A stretch of 64,000 bases of DNA from Opitutaceae bacterium (GTDB lineage Bacteria; Verrucomicrobiota; Verrucomicrobiia; Opitutales; Opitutaceae). The DNA lies in assembly GCA_019634615.1 (NCBI GenBank), contig JAHCAZ010000001.1:248001-312000 (forward strand). The letters run 5' to 3'. The position numbers and the translations under genes were made by a program. Below, in pieces: positions 48,476-56,354 of the stretch (its first letter is position 1; the number at the start of each line of letters is the position of its first letter). The notes below the pieces were generated by a model that did not search any database, was not told the DNA's origin, and saw only the letters and a program-made list of their open reading frames with translations.

Positions 48476-50287
48476 TCACCAATTCTTGCCCGGCTTGGCG
48501 GGCGCGGGCTTTTTCTCGCCTTCCATCAGCTGGAAGAGCCGGGCCGGCGAGTCCTGGTTGCGGATCTGGTCGAGTTTCTGCAGCGGCATGGCGAGGGAGG
48601 GATCGGCGGGTTCCTTGTCGCCCTTTTGTTTCTCGGGCGCGCCACCCACCTTCTGGGTGTCGCGGGGCGGCGGGGGCGGTTCGGTCTTTTCTTTCATGTC
48701 GCCAAAGGCGGAGTCCTGCTGGCCGCCCTGCTTGTCCTCGGGCTTGGCGGCGTCGGAGGGATTCTGCTGCTGCTCCTTTTGCTGGTCGGAGTGGGACTGC
48801 TCCGACTGCTGCTGGTCCTGCTGCGGTTGCTGCTGCTGGTCCTGTTTTTCCTGATCCTGTTTATCCTGCTGCTCCTGCTTCTGCTGCTGGGGCGGCGGTT
48901 CAGGCTGTTGCAGGAGAGTTTCGAGTTCGCGGCGCAATTGCGCCCAGTCGGCGGTTTTCGCATCGAGTCCCGCCCCGAGGTCCACGGCGGCGAGGGCGTC
49001 GCGCACGGGGCCCTCGGGCACCGGGCGCTGCTCGGACTGGATCTTTTGCCCCCAGGTCACCGTCTCGCGGGCGAGTTCCGCCCAGTCGCGGCCGGTGCGC
49101 GAATCTTGGTTGGCGAGGCGCCCCACGATCTTGCCCAGCGGGGAAGGCGCAGCCGCCGCGGGAGCGGCGGCGATTGCGGATGTCGGAAACCGGATACCGG
49201 AAAGAAAGACCAGCAATGCCACGGCAGCCACCTTTCCGGTATCCGGTATCCTCAATCCGGTATTGGCTTCCGTGATCTTAAGTTCTCGCGGTTTCGGTCT
49301 CACCGGGAACTCGCGCCACAGGCTCACGAGGAGGCAGAAGAGGGCGGGGGCGAGGGCCCACTGGAAGCGTTCGACGAGGCGCACGTTGTGTTTCTCGGTG
49401 AACTCGCCCTTGCGGCCGGCCTCGACGGTGGCGCGCAGCACGCCGGCGAGGTCGAGCCAGGCGCTGGCATCGCGGTAGGTGCCGCCGGTCTGGTCGGCGA
49501 GCTCGCGCAGGGAGGTGCCATTGAGCTTCGAGAGGACGACGGCGCCGCGTTCGTCCTTCACGAAGGCGCCGGTGCCGTCGGGGATCATGGCCCCGGCCTC
49601 GGTGCCGACGCCGAGGCAGATGGCGCGGATGCCCTTTTTCTTCAGCTCCGCGATGCTGCCCTGCCAGTGCTCGTCGTTGGCTTCGCCGTCGCTGAGCACG
49701 ATGAGGAAGCGGTCGGCGGTCGTGCCGGAACCGAAGGCCTGCAGGGTGGTGTCGACCAGGGCCGAGTAATTGGTGCCGCCCTCCGGGAGATAGTCGGGGG
49801 TCAGCACGGGCAGGAACTCGCGCAGGATCTCGTAATCCGCGCTGAGCGGGCTCTGGAGGAAGGCGGTGCCGGAAAAGACGATCAGGCCGACGCGTTCGCC
49901 GGCGAGTTTCTCGAGGAGGGAGCGGATGAGCAGCTTGGCGCGCTCGAGCCGCGTCGGCTTGATGTCGGCCGCGAGCATCGAGCGCGAGAGGTCGATCGCG
50001 ATGACGATCTCGCGCGACTGGTCGAAGACCGGTTCCTCGATGCGGCCCCATTGCGGCCGGGCGAGGGCGACGATGGCGAGGGCCAGGCCGAGGCCCAGCC
50101 AGAGCCGCCCGCGGCGCGCGGCCGAGGGTTGGCCCGCGGCGAGCGCGAGGTGGTGGTGGCCCGCCTCGGCCCGCAGGATCTTTGGATGGTGCTCGGTCGC
50201 GGCGCCGGCGCGACGGCGCAGGTCCCAGAGCACCAGCGCGAAGGGCAGGGCGAGCAGCCAAAGGAGATGGGGCCAGGCGAAGCTCAT
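48476..50287 (-). CDS. batB: BatB-like von Willebrand factor A protein with Gln-rich C-terminus
   Basis: 603 residues. Two N-terminal membrane helices flank a short cytoplasmic stretch, then a VWA domain with the MIDAS motif in IVIAIDLSRSMLAAD (D99, S101, S103), followed by ADRFLIVLSDGEANDEHWQ and a membrane helix near 315. The remaining ~260 residues are extracytoplasmic-like: a signal-like segment around 350, then a Gln/Glu/Pro-rich low-complexity region (QQPEPPPQQQKQEQQDKQDQ) and KLDQIRNQDSPARLFQLMEG. The TPR normally found in BatB/C is not evident. An R8 palindrome is carried in frame at 49185-49251. It overlaps batA by 4 bp. Confidence 0.85.
   Translation of the reverse strand: MSFAWPHLLWLLALPFALVLWDLRRRAGAATEHHPKILRAEAGHHHLALAAGQPSAARRGRLWLGLGLALAIVALARPQWGRIEEPVFDQSREIVIAIDLSRSMLAADIKPTRLERAKLLIRSLLEKLAGERVGLIVFSGTAFLQSPLSADYEILREFLPVLTPDYLPEGGTNYSALVDTTLQAFGSGTTADRFLIVLSDGEANDEHWQGSIAELKKKGIRAICLGVGTEAGAMIPDGTGAFVKDERGAVVLSKLNGTSLRELADQTGGTYRDASAWLDLAGVLRATVEAGRKGEFTEKHNVRLVERFQWALAPALFCLLVSLWREFPVRPKPRELKITEANTGLRIPDTGKVAAVALLVFLSGIRFPTSAIAAAPAAAAPSPLGKIVGRLANQDSRTGRDWAELARETVTWGQKIQSEQRPVPEGPVRDALAAVDLGAGLDAKTADWAQLRRELETLLQQPEPPPQQQKQEQQDKQDQEKQDQQQQPQQDQQQSEQSHSDQQKEQQQNPSDAAKPEDKQGGQQDSAFGDMKEKTEPPPPPRDTQKVGGAPEKQKGDKEPADPSLAMPLQKLDQIRNQDSPARLFQLMEGEKKPAPAKPGKNW
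49185..49251. repeat. Inverted repeat family R8 inside the batB coding region
   Basis: Arms 49185-49204 and 49232-49251 match at 19 of 20 positions (core ccggataccggaaag); weaker complementarity continues outward. The element is translated in batB as NTGLRIPDTGKV ... SGIRFPTSA without disturbing the frame. Confidence 0.8.
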
Positions 50288-51303
50288 GCCGTTGCCTCCT
50301 TGCGCAGCGGCGGGCGCGCGAACACGGCCCCGAGGATCAGCGCGACCAGGCCAGGCGCCGCCGGCCAGTGGAACAGCTCGGTGGTCACGAGGTAGCTCTT
50401 GGCCTGAAACTCGATTTTCTTGGCCTGGTCGATGGCGTTGAAGGCGGCGGTGATCGTGTCCTGGTCGGCCGCCCGGAAGTAGCGTCCGCCCGTGGTCGTG
50501 GCGATGTCGCGCAGCGCGCTCTCGTCGAGGTCCGACAGCAGGCGGCGCATGCCGATCTTGTTGCCCTGCTCGTCGAAGACGGGGAAGGGCACGATCCCGT
50601 CGCGGCCGGCGCCGATGGTGTAGACGGGGATGCCGCGCGCCTTGGCGATCTCGGCGGCCTGCGGCGGCGTCAGCGCACCGCGGTTGTTGGCGCCATCGGT
50701 CAGCAGCACGACGAACGCGCCCTGACGGCGTCCGCCCGACTCGCGCTGCGCCTGCTCGAGCCGCGTGAGCGCGACGCCGAGCCCGTCGCCGATGGCGGTG
50801 CCGTCCTCGATGAGGCCGATCCGAAGGCGCTCGGTCTGCCGGGCGAGCCAGTCGTGGTCGAAGGTGAGCGGGGCGAGGGTGTAGGCCTTGCCCGAGAAGA
50901 CGACGATGCCGATGCGGTCCGAGGGCCGCTCGTTGATGAAGGCCTGGATGACCGGCTTGATGGCCTGCAGCCGGTTGACGCGGTCGCCGTCGCGCTCGTA
51001 GTCCTCGGCCAGCATCGAGCCGGAGAGGTCGATCGCGAGCATCAGGTCGTAGCCCTGCGTCCGCACCTCGCGCTTGTCCTCGATCCGCTGCGGCCGGGCG
51101 AGGGCGACGATGAGCAGGGCGAGCCCGGTCAGGGCGAGGGCGACGGGCCAGCGCGAGACCGACGCGAGCGAGGGCCGGTACCAGGCCGCGGCGAAGGGCA
51201 CGAGCAGGACCGGGACCTTGCGCCGCCCGCGCAGCCAGTAGAGCAGCGGCAGCGCCAGCAGCGCCAGGAGCCAGAGGGGATCGTGGAAGACGAGGTGGCC
51301 CAT
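50284..51303 (-). CDS. batA: BatA-like von Willebrand factor A protein
   Basis: 339 residues. N-terminal helices (DPLWLLALLALPLLYWL and WPVALALTGLALLIVALARP) precede the VWA domain with MIDAS DLSGSMLAED (D92-x-S-x-S) and the later T in VVLLTDGANNRGALTPPQA; a C-terminal helix anchors the protein (LVALILGAVFA). Membrane-bound integrin-like domain facing the periplasm, thought to bind partners in a metal-dependent way. It overlaps batB by 4 bp and follows the DUF58 gene by 2 bp, the standard Bat order. Confidence 0.92.
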   Translation of the reverse strand: MGHLVFHDPLWLLALLALPLLYWLRGRRKVPVLLVPFAAAWYRPSLASVSRWPVALALTGLALLIVALARPQRIEDKREVRTQGYDLMLAIDLSGSMLAEDYERDGDRVNRLQAIKPVIQAFINERPSDRIGIVVFSGKAYTLAPLTFDHDWLARQTERLRIGLIEDGTAIGDGLGVALTRLEQAQRESGGRRQGAFVVLLTDGANNRGALTPPQAAEIAKARGIPVYTIGAGRDGIVPFPVFDEQGNKIGMRRLLSDLDESALRDIATTTGGRYFRAADQDTITAAFNAIDQAKKIEFQAKSYLVTTELFHWPAAPGLVALILGAVFARPPLRKEATA

Positions 51304-51305
51304 GG

Positions 51306-52205
51306 TCAGCGGACGGCCCGCGCGCGCATGCGGGCGTGGAAGAACCTCACGAGGGCTTCGAGGCGGTTTTCCGCGGTGCCGACGACGAGGCGGCTGAGCG
51401 GATCGGGGAACAGCTCGCGCCAGGCGGCCTCGCGCTGCGCGCGCCAGGCGGCGTGGGCAGCGCGCTCGGCGGCCGAGCCATCGAGGATGACGAGGCGGCC
51501 GGCGGTGGGATCGTAGGCGGCGAACGTGTCGTCGCCGGGGAGTTCGCGCTCCCAGGGATCATCCACGCGGAACCCCATGGTCTGGTAACGGCGCTGCATC
51601 ACGGTCCAGCCCTCGGGCTCGGGCCGCGGCGGGAAGTCGCCGAGCCACAGCAGGACACTGTGCTTCGGCGCGGCGCGGGCGAGCAGGCGCCAGGGGATGA
51701 CCGGGTTGCCGGCGGTCGCCGCCGGGGCCGGGCGGGAGAGGAGGGTGGCGGCGGCGTGGAGGATCTGGCCGCGGCCGCGCACCGGCTCGCGGAAGAGGTT
51801 GCCGTCGGGCGCGGCGTGGACGAAGCCGACGCGGTCGCGGTTGACCGCGCCGAGCAGCATCACGAGGCCCGCGAGCTCGAGCAGCGCCTCGCGCTTCGAC
51901 TGCGCGCCCGAGCCGAAATGGAGCGAGGGTGAGTCCTCGAACACGACGAGCAGCGTGACCTCGCGCTCCTCGACGAACTTCTTGCGGTAGGGCTCGCCGA
52001 GGCGCGCGGTGACGTTCCAGTCGATGTCGCGCACGTCGTCGCCGAACGCATACTTCACCACCTGGTCGAACTCCATGCCCCGCCCGCGGAACGCCGAGCG
52101 GTACTCGCCGCTGAGCACGTTCTCCACCGCGTGCCGCACGCGCCACTCCAGCTGGCGCAGCAGCGCCAGCGGGGAGGCGGGGGTGGGGGTGGTTTCGGCG
52201 GACAT
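51306..52205 (-). CDS. DUF58 domain protein (moxR-linked)
   Basis: 299 residues. The DUF58 signature is GRGMEFDQVVKYAFGDDVRD, then IDWNVTARLGEPYRKKFVEE, followed by a degenerate VWA-like half (VTLLVVFEDSPSLHFGSGAQ). No membrane segment. DUF58 proteins are constant partners of MoxR ATPases and are believed to link the chaperone to VWA proteins. It is between moxR and batA; the R7 polypurine/polypyrimidine repeat separates it from moxR. Confidence 0.93.
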   Translation of the reverse strand: MSAETTPTPASPLALLRQLEWRVRHAVENVLSGEYRSAFRGRGMEFDQVVKYAFGDDVRDIDWNVTARLGEPYRKKFVEEREVTLLVVFEDSPSLHFGSGAQSKREALLELAGLVMLLGAVNRDRVGFVHAAPDGNLFREPVRGRGQILHAAATLLSRPAPAATAGNPVIPWRLLARAAPKHSVLLWLGDFPPRPEPEGWTVMQRRYQTMGFRVDDPWERELPGDDTFAAYDPTAGRLVILDGSAAERAAHAAWRAQREAAWRELFPDPLSRLVVGTAENRLEALVRFFHARMRARAVR

Positions 52206-52220
52206 CGGTGGGATCGGTTT

Positions 52221-52297
52221 CTTTCCTCTTTCTCTTTATCTTTCTCTTTCTCCCCGACGGGCGGCGAACGGGAGAAAGATAAAGAGAAAGAGGAAAG
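52221..52297. repeat. R7 homopurine-homopyrimidine inverted repeat
   Basis: Perfect 26-bp arms (52221-52246 and 52272-52297) consist almost only of C/T on one side and A/G on the other. Loop 25 nt. Sits in the 101-bp gap between moxR and the DUF58 gene. Confidence 0.9.
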
Positions 52298-52306
52298 AGA
52301 AAGATT

Positions 52307-53266
52307 TCACTTCGCCGGCACCGGCGTCTGCGCCAGCACCTGCGCGACGATCTTGTCGGTGGTGATCTCCTCCGCCTCGGCCTCGTAGGTCAGGCCGATG
52401 CGGTGGCGGAGGACGTCGGGGGCGAGTTCCTGGATGAGGGCGGGCGAGACGTAGTCCTGCCCGCGGAGCCAGGCGAGGGCGCGGCCGGCCTGGAAGAGGG
52501 CGAGCGAGGCGCGGGGCGAGGCGCCGAAGTTGAGGTAGCGCTTGCCGCTGCCGGCCTCGGCGAGGGCGCGGGTGCCGCGGACGAGCGCGAGGATGTAGCC
52601 CTGCACGGCGGGGGCGACGTGGATGCGGTCGACCTCGGCGCGGAGGGCGAGGAGCTCCTCGCCGCTGGAGGCCGCGGTGAGCACGGGCTGCTGCGTGACC
52701 TGGCCCCAGCGCTGCATCATGGAGGATTCCTCCTCGGCGCTCGGGTACTCGACGATGAGCTTGAAGAGGAAACGGTCGGTCTGCGCCTCGGGCAGCGGGT
52801 AGGTGCCCTCCTGCTCGATGGGGTTCTGCGTGGCCATCACGAAGAACGGCTTGGGCAACGGGTGGGTGCCGCCGCCGATCGTCACCTGCCGTTCCTGCAT
52901 GGCCTCGAGCAGGGCGCTCTGGACCTTGGCGGGGGCGCGGTTGATCTCGTCGGCGAGGACAAGGTTGGCGAAGATCGGGCCGCGGTGCGGGCTGAAGGCG
53001 CCGTCCTTCGGTGAGAAGATCATCGTGCCGACGACGTCGCTCGGCAGGAGGTCGGGGGTGAACTGGATGCGCTCGAACTGCACGCCGAGGGCCGTGCCGA
53101 GGGACTTGACGAGCAGCGTCTTGGCGAGGCCGGGCATGCCCTCGAGGAGCACATGGCCGTTGGCCAGGAGGGCGACGAGCAGGCGCTCGACGACGGCATC
53201 CTGGCCGATGACGGCCTGGCCGATTTCATCGCGCAGTTTCTGGGACCAGGCGGGACCGGTGATCAT
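52307..53266 (-). CDS. moxR: MoxR family AAA+ ATPase
   Basis: 319 residues from ATG 53266; the longer open frame upstream overlaps the release-factor-like gene and is not protein-like. Walker A is EGMPGLAKTLLVK, Walker B is LVLADEINRAP, and sensor 1 is FVMATQNPIEQEGTYPLPEA, the last block being diagnostic of MoxR; RFLFKLIVEYPS is the arginine-finger side. MoxR proteins act as chaperones for VWA proteins. It heads the operon moxR-DUF58-batA-batB-batD/E, in the order usual for the aerotolerance cluster, and diverges from the release-factor-like gene. Confidence 0.95.
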   Translation of the reverse strand: MITGPAWSQKLRDEIGQAVIGQDAVVERLLVALLANGHVLLEGMPGLAKTLLVKSLGTALGVQFERIQFTPDLLPSDVVGTMIFSPKDGAFSPHRGPIFANLVLADEINRAPAKVQSALLEAMQERQVTIGGGTHPLPKPFFVMATQNPIEQEGTYPLPEAQTDRFLFKLIVEYPSAEEESSMMQRWGQVTQQPVLTAASSGEELLALRAEVDRIHVAPAVQGYILALVRGTRALAEAGSGKRYLNFGASPRASLALFQAGRALAWLRGQDYVSPALIQELAPDVLRHRIGLTYEAEAEEITTDKIVAQVLAQTPVPAK

Positions 53267-53345
53267 GGGTGATTGAGGCTGGTGGGAATGGCGGCATTTG
53301 ACTCCGCCGACGGGGAATGGTTTCAAACAGAAAAGAGCCACCGCC

Positions 53346-53738
53346 ATGGCATTACCACCCCAAATCCACGAACGGCTGGCCGCCCTCGGCATCCGGCCCG
53401 GCGAGGTGGACGAGCGGTTCATCCTCGGCTCGGGCCACGGGGGGCAGAAGCTGCAGAAAACGAGTTCCTGCGTGTGGCTGCGCCATCGTCCCACGGGCGT
53501 CGAGACGAGATGCCAGCGGGCGCGCTCGCAGTCGGCCAACCGGGAGCAGGCCTGGGCGGAGCTGTGCGCGAAGCTGGAGGCGCGGCAGCGCGCGGAACGG
53601 GCCGCCCTCATGGACGAGCGGGAGCAGGACCGCCGCCGGAACCGGCAGAAATCCCGCGGCCTGAAGGTCCGCATGATCCAGTCCAAGAAGCATCGCGCCG
53701 GCATCAAGGCGCACCGAGGCCGGCCGGATCGGGACTGA
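53346..53738 (+). CDS. Peptide chain release factor-like protein (RF-1 domain, GGQ)
   Basis: 130 residues from ATG 53346. Contains the peptidyl-tRNA hydrolysis motif in FILGSGHGGQKLQKTSSCVW (GGQ at 32-34) and the strongly basic tail KSRGLKVRMIQSKKHRAGIK seen in ArfB/YaeJ-type ribosome-rescue factors. It lacks codon-recognition domains, so it would act on stalled ribosomes rather than at stop codons. The family is often annotated simply as release factor-like; genuine rescue activity is likely but not shown here. Divergent from moxR. Confidence 0.88.
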   Translation: MALPPQIHERLAALGIRPGEVDERFILGSGHGGQKLQKTSSCVWLRHRPTGVETRCQRARSQSANREQAWAELCAKLEARQRAERAALMDEREQDRRRNRQKSRGLKVRMIQSKKHRAGIKAHRGRPDRD

Positions 53739-54115
53739 AGTCCGGGAGGGCGGCGACCGGTTGTCCAGGCCGGCGCGGAACGATAGTTTTCGCGTAAGGT
53801 TGGCCAAAAGATGCACAGACGCTGGCGGTGATTGGGACCATGATGGCGGTGATAACATGGGCACATACCCGACCAAGGAACCCGCGGCGGCACCGGAGAG
53901 ATTCGCCCTGCCGGTACGCACGGTTGCGAACGAGCTTCCCCAGGAGCTTTCCCGGCTCGGCGGGCGGAACGGGCACCCGGTGAAGGCGGCCGCGATCCCG
54001 AGGTCGCGCCCGCGCGCGGGGCTCCCCGCCTTCGGTTTCACGGAAGACAGCCGCCCGACGATCCTGGCGGCCCCACGCGGCTAGAGGCGCGCCTCCGGCC
54101 AGACCGCACCACCCT
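53739..54115. other. 377-bp intergenic region without a supported gene
   Basis: Open frames here have no recognisable protein character. A region of lower GC with gatagttttcgcg and repeated gcggtgat (53824-53851) may hold the promoter of the following gene. No terminator, repeat or RNA gene was recognised. Confidence 0.55.
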
Positions 54116-55180
54116 ATGAGCGTAGCGTTCGACATCACCCGCGTCGGCGGGCAACTCCGTCAGGTCAAGTTCCGCATCGGCCGCCAGACCGTGGAGCCGT
54201 TCTCCACCGCGCCGTGGTGCGACCAGCCGGAGGCCAGGAAGCTCATCCCCCTGCTGCGCGAACTGCGGGGTGATTTCTTCTGCGCGCCCTTTGGCGCCGG
54301 CCCGGCCTGGCGGGGCGAGGCGCACCCGCCCCATGGCGAACCCGCCAACGCCACCTGGAAAGTGAAGGCATCGGCCGGCGGCCGCCTCGTCGCCACGCTG
54401 CAGACCCGCATCCGGCCCGGCCGGATCACCAAGGTCATCGAGGCCCGGGAGGGCGAAACCAACCTCTACCAGGCCCACCTGCTGGAGGGTTTCCAGGGCC
54501 GGATGTGCCTGGGCCACCACGCCATGCTCGACTTCAAGCGCAACGGACCGGGCCTCATCTCCACGAGCAGGCTGCGCCTCGCCCAGGTCCTCCCGGCCCC
54601 GTTCGAAGACCCCGCCCAGGGCGGTTACTGCTCGCTCAAGCAAGGGGCTTGGTTTCGCCGGCTCGACCGCGTGCCCATGGCCAATGGCGGGATGACCGAT
54701 CTCACCCGCTTCCCCGCCCGGGAGGGCTTCGAGGACCTCGTGATGCTGCAGCACCAGGACGCGGACGATTTTGCATGGGCCGCCGTCGTTTTCCCGGCCC
54801 GGAAGTTCGTCTGGTTCTCCTTGAAGAACCCCGCGCATCTCGCCTCCACCGTGATGTGGCACTCGAACGGCGGGCGCAATTACCCGCCCTGGAGCGGGCG
54901 CCACCGCGGCGTGCTCGGCATCGAGGACGTCACCGCCTATTTCCACCTCGGCCTCGCCGCCTCGCTGGCGGACAATCCCTGGCGGGCCAAGGGCGTGCCC
55001 ACCTCGGTGGCGCTGTCGCGGAGCCGGTGCACCCGCATCCCCTACATCATGGGCGTCGCCCCGCTGCCCGCGGGGTTCGGCTCCGTCCACCGCATCCAGC
55101 GCACGGCCACCGGGATCCGGCTCCAGTCCGCCGGCGGCGCGTGCATCGACCACGCCGTCGATACCGCCTTCATCCAGTAA
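54116..55180 (+). CDS. Conserved-looking hypothetical protein, possibly mutarotase-like
   Basis: 354 residues, no signal peptide. All-beta character with many aromatic strands: FSTAPWCDQPEARKLIPLLR, GDFFCAPFGAGPAWRGEAHP, LQTRIRPGRITKVIEAREGE, AWAAVVFPARKFVWFSLKNP and WHSNGGRNYPPWSGRHRGVL. The arrangement of an N-terminal R-G-D-F-F-x-P-F and later H-x-N-G-G-R-x-Y-x-P-W is reminiscent of galactose mutarotase-fold proteins (aldose 1-epimerase-like), but catalytic residues cannot be assigned. It is followed after 17 bp by a PfkB-type kinase, so a sugar-handling pair is a reasonable guess. Confidence 0.65.
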   Translation: MSVAFDITRVGGQLRQVKFRIGRQTVEPFSTAPWCDQPEARKLIPLLRELRGDFFCAPFGAGPAWRGEAHPPHGEPANATWKVKASAGGRLVATLQTRIRPGRITKVIEAREGETNLYQAHLLEGFQGRMCLGHHAMLDFKRNGPGLISTSRLRLAQVLPAPFEDPAQGGYCSLKQGAWFRRLDRVPMANGGMTDLTRFPAREGFEDLVMLQHQDADDFAWAAVVFPARKFVWFSLKNPAHLASTVMWHSNGGRNYPPWSGRHRGVLGIEDVTAYFHLGLAASLADNPWRAKGVPTSVALSRSRCTRIPYIMGVAPLPAGFGSVHRIQRTATGIRLQSAGGACIDHAVDTAFIQ

Positions 55181-55197
55181 CCGCCCCCGGGCCCACC

Positions 55198-56295
55198 ATG
55201 AGCACCACCATGAAGAAATACACCGACTTCCTCCGCGACCTCCGCGGCAAAATCCTGCTCGGCTGCGATGGCTTCGTCGACGAGACCTATGAGATCGTCG
55301 AAGTGAGGAAGAGCCTGTCCGAGTTCACGCCGATGAAACGGCTCAGGCAGTTCGGCGAGCTGCTCGTCGAGCGGGCGGACGGCGGGGTGGGCCTCGAGCT
55401 CGTGCCCAAGCGGCGCTGCGAGGGCGGGTTTGCCATCAACACGGGCCGGGTGGCCGCGTGCCTGGGCCTGATGCCCCGGCTGCCGGGCCTTTACGGCGGC
55501 AAGGCGATCGATCCGGCCTACGAGCCGTTCAAGGAGATCTGCGAGCTGCATTCGCTCGGCGACCCCGCGCTGACGATCGCCCTGGAGTTCGGCGACGGGA
55601 AGGTCCTGATGAGCAACCTCGAGGCGGTCTCTAGCCTGAACTGGGGCGACTTCGAGCGGCACTTTGGCGAAAGCAAGCTCAGGGAGATGTTCTCCGGCGT
55701 CGATATCCTGGGCCTGGGCTACTGGTCGCTGACGGCGAACTTCGACGAGCTCCTCAAGGGGTTCATGAAGCAGTATGAAACCACCACGCCCCCGCGCCGG
55801 ATGTTCTTCGACTTCGCGGACATCAAGAAAAAGTCCAGCGAGAGCTTCATCAGGAGCCTGGAGTTGATCCAGTCCTTCAGCGGCCGGATCCCCATGGTGT
55901 TCAGCCTGAACGAGCATGAGGTGCTGGAGCTGTTTGCCCGGATCGGCGTCGCCCGTCCGGCGCTGACCCCGCAGGCGATCAGCGCGGCCCTGACCGTCGC
56001 GCGCCAAAAGATCGGCTTCGCCGAGCTGGTCGTCCACACGCCGGAGTTCGCCGCCGCCTCCAGCGCGGCCGAGGGCGAAGCCCACGCCCTCCAGGAGCGC
56101 CAGACCAAGGTCGTGCGCCTGGCCGGCGCCGGCGACAGCTTCAATGGCGGCTACCTCTGCGCGTCCCTCGGGGACCTGTCCCTCAAGGAACGCCTCGTCG
56201 TGGCCAACGCGGTGACCGCCTTCTTCGTCACCCACGGCACGCCGCCGAACCGGGAGGAACTCCGCGCCCAGATCGAGCAGGCCGCGGACAAGTGA
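55198..56295 (+). CDS. PfkB-family carbohydrate kinase-like protein
   Basis: 365 residues from ATG 55198 (MSTTMKKYTDFLRDLRGKIL); a longer frame upstream is a shadow of the preceding gene. The ribokinase-fold C-terminal signature VVRLAGAGDSFNGGYLCASL (about residues 303-322) gives the catalytic GAGD Asp. Near the N-terminus, LGCDGFVDETYEIVEVRKS replaces the common G-x-x-x-x-D motif in modified form, and RCEGGFAINTGRVAACLGL matches the G-G-x-x-x-N-x-A block. Central FSLNEHEVLEL matches the N-x-x-E motif. Substrate unknown; the unusual acidic N-terminal motif suggests a less common sugar. Forms a pair with the upstream hypothetical. Confidence 0.85.
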   Translation: MSTTMKKYTDFLRDLRGKILLGCDGFVDETYEIVEVRKSLSEFTPMKRLRQFGELLVERADGGVGLELVPKRRCEGGFAINTGRVAACLGLMPRLPGLYGGKAIDPAYEPFKEICELHSLGDPALTIALEFGDGKVLMSNLEAVSSLNWGDFERHFGESKLREMFSGVDILGLGYWSLTANFDELLKGFMKQYETTTPPRRMFFDFADIKKKSSESFIRSLELIQSFSGRIPMVFSLNEHEVLELFARIGVARPALTPQAISAALTVARQKIGFAELVVHTPEFAAASSAAEGEAHALQERQTKVVRLAGAGDSFNGGYLCASLGDLSLKERLVVANAVTAFFVTHGTPPNREELRAQIEQAADK

Positions 56296-56354
56296 CCATC
56301 CCCAGCCGGGTCCGCCGAGGCTACCGTCGGGGCGAGGCGATGGCGCGCCCCGGC

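Noticed and set aside
45993..48854. 953-codon plus-strand frame over batD/E and batB
   Set aside because: Gly/Arg-rich translation with no motif; antisense of a real operon.
53761..54084. 107-codon frame in the gap before the hypothetical/PfkB pair
   Set aside because: The translation has no secondary-structure or domain character and overlaps no start signal; treated as non-coding.
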